DNA from: Streptomyces sp. NBC_00273
Lineage (GTDB): Bacteria; Actinomycetota; Actinomycetes; Streptomycetales; Streptomycetaceae
Direction: 5' to 3'
Length of the DNA: 64,000 bases
Assembly: GCF_036178145.1 (NCBI RefSeq)
Contig: NZ_CP108067.1
Span: 4,216,001 to 4,280,000, forward strand
The position numbers and the translations under genes were made by a program. Below, one piece after another: positions 61,555 to 64,000 of the stretch (position 1 is the stretch's first letter; the number at the start of each line of letters is the position of its first letter). The notes beneath the pieces are model-generated. The model did not search any database and was not told the DNA's origin. It saw only the letters and a program-made list of their open reading frames with translations.

Positions 61555-62517
61555 TCAGTCCACCGTCACGTAGTCGGGACCGGAGTAACGGCCGGTGCTC
61601 AGCTTCTGGCGCTGCATCAACAGGTCGTTGAGCAGGCTGGAGGCGCCGAAGCGGAACCAGTGGTTGCTCAGCCAGTCCTCGCCCACGGTCTCGTTGACCA
61701 GGACCAGGAACTTGATCGCGTCCTTGGTGGTGCGGATGCCGCCGGCCGGCTTCACGCCGATCTGGATTCCAGTCTGCGCGCGGAAGTCGCGGACGGCTTC
61801 GAGCATGAGCAGGGTGTTCGCCGGAGTGGCGTTGACCCCGACCTTGCCGGTCGACGTCTTGATGAAGTCGGCGCCCGCAAGCATGCCGATCCAGGAGGCG
61901 CGGCGGATGTTGTCGTAGGTCGACAGCTCGCCGGTCTCGAAGATGACCTTCAGACGCGCGGCGCTGCCGTCCTCCCGGACGCAGGCCTCCTTGATGGCCT
62001 TGATCAGCTCGTACGTCTCCAGGTAGCGGCCGGCGAGGAAGGCGCCACGGTCGATGACCATGTCGATCTCGTCGGCGCCCGCGGCGACGGCGTCACGGGT
62101 GTCCGCGAGCTTGACGGGCAGGGCGGCGCGGCCGGCCGGGAAGGCGGTCGCGACGGAGGCGATCTTGACGTCGGCGCCGTTCAGCGCGGCCTTCGCCGTG
62201 GCCACCATGTCGGGGTAGACGCAGACGGCGGCCGTCATCGGGGTCGTGCGGTCGGTCGGATCGGGATTGACGGCCTTGGCGGAGAGCGCCCGGACCTTGC
62301 CCGGGGTGTCCGCGCCTTCCAGCGTCGTCAGGTCGATCATCGAGATGGCCAGGTCGATGGCGTACGCCTTGGCCGTCGTCTTGATCGAACGGGTGCCGAG
62401 GGAGGCCGCTCGGGCCTCCAGGCCGACAGCGTCGACGCCGGGCAGCCCGTGCAGGAAGCGGCGCAGCGCACTGTCGGACGTCGTCACGTCAGCGAATGCG
62501 GTGAGGGTGGTGGGCAT
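61555..62517 (-). CDS. deoC: Deoxyribose-phosphate aldolase
   Basis: The 320-residue class I aldolase cleaves 2-deoxyribose 5-phosphate into acetaldehyde and glyceraldehyde 3-phosphate. AAVCVYPDMV, AGADEIDMVIDRGAFL (acid/base Asp), ADFIKTSTGKVGVNATPANT (Schiff-base Lys) and IGVKPAGGIRTTKDAIKFL (second Lys and phosphate site) are all intact. It carries longer N- and C-terminal parts than E. coli DeoC, as in other actinobacterial members. It is the first gene of a three-gene operon with two aldehyde dehydrogenase genes. The palindrome at 62537 lies 19 bases before ATG 62517. GTG 62523 is an alternative start. Confidence 0.95.
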   Translation of the reverse strand: MPTTLTAFADVTTSDSALRRFLHGLPGVDAVGLEARAASLGTRSIKTTAKAYAIDLAISMIDLTTLEGADTPGKVRALSAKAVNPDPTDRTTPMTAAVCVYPDMVATAKAALNGADVKIASVATAFPAGRAALPVKLADTRDAVAAGADEIDMVIDRGAFLAGRYLETYELIKAIKEACVREDGSAARLKVIFETGELSTYDNIRRASWIGMLAGADFIKTSTGKVGVNATPANTLLMLEAVRDFRAQTGIQIGVKPAGGIRTTKDAIKFLVLVNETVGEDWLSNHWFRFGASSLLNDLLMQRQKLSTGRYSGPDYVTVD

Positions 62518-62536
62518 GGTCACCAGATGAGCATAT

Positions 62537-62548
62537 CTACGCGCGTAG
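62537..62548. promoter_or_regulatory. Palindromic operator candidate upstream of deoC
   Basis: CTACGCGCGTAG is identical to the site before PNP at 44639. On the minus strand a possible promoter is GTGACA, 18 bases, TATGCT; the palindrome lies within its spacer, so binding there would block transcription. Confidence 0.7.
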
Positions 62549-62761
62549 CGACCTGTCACCCCCGCCCCTGGATCCGCTACGGAATCGACACCTCCACTCT
62601 CCGTTACGAGTCCATGACAGGAGCGGGATCTTCCGCGCTCACAAGATCCGTAACTTTGTTCTCAGCAGCCCGCCAGACACTCACCCGGCTCTCACCGAAA
62701 GAGAAAACCGCGGCATGCGACTCTCCTCCACCCTTCCCAGACCACGCTTCAAGGAGTCGTT

Positions 62762-64000
62762 ATGCGTACCGCCCTCCGTGCCTCCATCTCCACCGCCGTC
62801 CTCGCCGGTGCCCTCCTCGCCCCGATCGCGGGCACCGCGTACGCGGCCACGACCACCGCACCGGCCGTAGCGGCCGGAACCGTCCCCGACCGCTACGCCG
62901 GCACCCCCGTCCTGATCAGCACGGGCGTCGTCGCGGTGCTGCGCAACAAGTCCGAGGGTCCCGAGGTCTGGGTCCGCGCCGTTTCCGACGACTGGAAGCC
63001 GGGCGACGACTACATGAGCCGCGTTCTCACCGTGCTGGACGTCAAGCACCCCAAGGCCTCGGTGAACGGTCTGGAGCTGGAGCTCGGCAAGGGCGACAAG
63101 GGCCACGTCCTCACCGTGACCAAGGACGGCGCGGCCAAGTCCTTCCCGCTGCCGGCGGCGGCGACGACGGGCCCGGCCGACTGCGTCTCCAAGGTCAAGC
63201 AGGTCGACCTCGGTGCCGGCCTGCAGGCCGACCTGACCATGTCCCCCAAGGGCCCCAAGGTCGTCATGCACGGCAGCGACCCCGCCGACACCTGGACCCA
63301 GACCCTCACCCGCACCAACCCCCTGGGCTCGCCGGACTACTTCTCCCGGATCAACAACCCGAGCGGCGCCAAGCCCGTCTTCGAGTGGAAGACCCAGGGC
63401 GGCGACAACGTCCCCTCCGGCTTCGCGAACTTCCCCGCGCTCCCCAAGGGCTGCACCCCCGAGTACCCGGTCCACGACGACGCGCCCGCCTCGTGCGTCT
63501 CCAAGGTGAAGCAGGTCGACCTCGGTGCCGGCCTGCAGGCCGACCTGACCATGTCTCCCAAGGGCCCCAAGGTCGTCATGCACGGCAGCGACCCCGGCGA
63601 CACCTGGACCCAGACCCTCACCCGCACCAACCCCCTGGGCTCGCCGGACTACTTCTCCCGGATCAACAACCCGAGCGGCGCCAAGCCCGTCTTCGAGTGG
63701 AAGACCCAGGGCGGCGACAACGTCCCCTCCGGCTTCGCGAACTTCCCCGCGCTCCCCAAGGGCTGCACCCTCGAGTACAAGGTCACGGAGGAGACCCCGG
63801 CCCCGAAGCCCGAGACCTCCACCGCGAAGCCCGAGGCCTCCACCGCGAAGCCGGTGACCGCCACGAACGTCTCCGCCCAGACCGTGGGCCAGACCACCGT
63901 CGTCCCCCAGGGAGCCGTCGCCGCGGGCGCCGAGATCGCGTCCGCGTCCGAGGACACCGACAACAGCACCACCGTCGCCGCCGGCGCCGGCCTCCTCGCG
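62762..64000 (+). CDS. Secreted repeat protein (runs off the window)
   Basis: At least 413 residues are present. A signal peptide (RTALRASISTAVLAGALLAP, cleavage after AYA) is followed by a unique ~110-residue domain (GTPVLISTGVVAVLRNKSEG). Then come two near-identical ~95-residue units spaced 104 residues apart, each starting SCVSKVKQVDLGAGL or DCVSKVKQVDLGAGL and ending FPALPKGC; a Cys at each end could form a disulfide. A Pro/Thr/Lys-rich stalk (TSTAKPEASTAKPVTA) and a Val/Ala-rich segment lead off the edge, so a wall-sorting signal may follow. AAGGAG precedes ATG 62762. Function unknown; probably a surface or matrix protein. Confidence 0.85.
   Translation, partial: MRTALRASISTAVLAGALLAPIAGTAYAATTTAPAVAAGTVPDRYAGTPVLISTGVVAVLRNKSEGPEVWVRAVSDDWKPGDDYMSRVLTVLDVKHPKASVNGLELELGKGDKGHVLTVTKDGAAKSFPLPAAATTGPADCVSKVKQVDLGAGLQADLTMSPKGPKVVMHGSDPADTWTQTLTRTNPLGSPDYFSRINNPSGAKPVFEWKTQGGDNVPSGFANFPALPKGCTPEYPVHDDAPASCVSKVKQVDLGAGLQADLTMSPKGPKVVMHGSDPGDTWTQTLTRTNPLGSPDYFSRINNPSGAKPVFEWKTQGGDNVPSGFANFPALPKGCTLEYKVTEETPAPKPETSTAKPEASTAKPVTATNVSAQTVGQTTVVPQGAVAAGAEIASASEDTDNSTTVAAGAGLLA
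63182..63775 (+). repeat. Direct repeat, 2 copies with 312-bp period, inside the secreted protein gene
   Basis: Copies at about 63182-63463 and 63494-63775 differ at only a few positions (for example AAGGTCAAG/AAGGTGAAG and CCCGCCGAC/CCCGGCGAC). Such identity points to recent duplication or gene conversion. Confidence 0.93.

Overview
This window is a stretch of high-GC actinobacterial chromosome, almost certainly Streptomyces. The signs are very strong G/C bias at third codon positions, frequent GTG and TTG starts, GTGA and TTGA stop/start overlaps, a mycothiol S-conjugate amidase, a class III adenylate cyclase, an acyl-CoA carboxylase set with an epsilon subunit, and the linked trio afsQ2-afsQ1-sigQ. 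The order ilvA, metB, msrA, hutH, GGDEF protein, cya, birA, pccB, accE, maf, accA2, PNP, afsQ and deoC resembles the conserved core of Streptomyces chromosomes as I remember it. I see no rRNA, tRNA, CRISPR array, transposase or phage gene.

Layout. 1-4,100: start of a family 2 glycosyltransferase, a DUF255 thioredoxin-fold protein, and a secreted zinc-peptidase-like protein. 4,200-8,070: a membrane-anchored NB-ARC/TPR protein followed by a repeat-filled gap. 8,065-10,370: mca with its small membrane partner, a DUF4307 protein, and greA. 10,500-15,300: a DrrAB-type ABC exporter, ilvA divergent from a MarR regulator, and a sigma-like protein overlapping a tiny membrane protein. 15,300-15,970: repeats. 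15,975-25,310: metB, an M48 peptidase between two paralogous membrane proteins, msrA, an alcohol dehydrogenase divergent from an MmyB-like regulator, and a double GNAT protein. 25,400-33,700: an L,D-transpeptidase lipoprotein, a possible sortase substrate, hutH, a GGDEF protein, an enoyl-CoA hydratase, adenylate cyclase and biotin ligase. 33,800-41,100: acyl-CoA carboxylase genes with maf and an MFS transporter between them. 41,200-47,170: a DeoR regulator, a flavoprotein, gamma-glutamylcyclotransferase, purine nucleoside phosphorylase and a phosphohexomutase. 47,600-51,300: lipoprotein, AfsQ2, AfsQ1 and SigQ. 51,400-58,000: a polyglutamate-synthase-like operon. 58,000-62,560: a uridine-kinase-like protein, two aldehyde dehydrogenase genes and deoC. 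62,760 to the end: a secreted repeat protein that runs off the window.

Three themes tie genes together. (1) Nucleoside salvage: an identical 12-bp palindrome lies upstream of both the PNP/phosphomutase pair and the deoC/aldehyde dehydrogenase operon, 18 kb apart, which suggests one regulon. (2) Fatty-acid precursor supply: biotin ligase, carboxylase beta and epsilon subunits and a biotinylated alpha subunit sit within about 8 kb. (3) Cell surface: a CapB/CapC module is coupled to an output-less sensor, an NlpC/P60 hydrolase and a divergent metal-hydrolase-like protein, next to AfsQ/SigQ. This third module is the best candidate for an under-described system here.

Convergent gene pairs are usually separated by long perfect hairpins. 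Several gaps carry degenerate tandem arrays or copies of a dispersed Streptomyces-type repeat.
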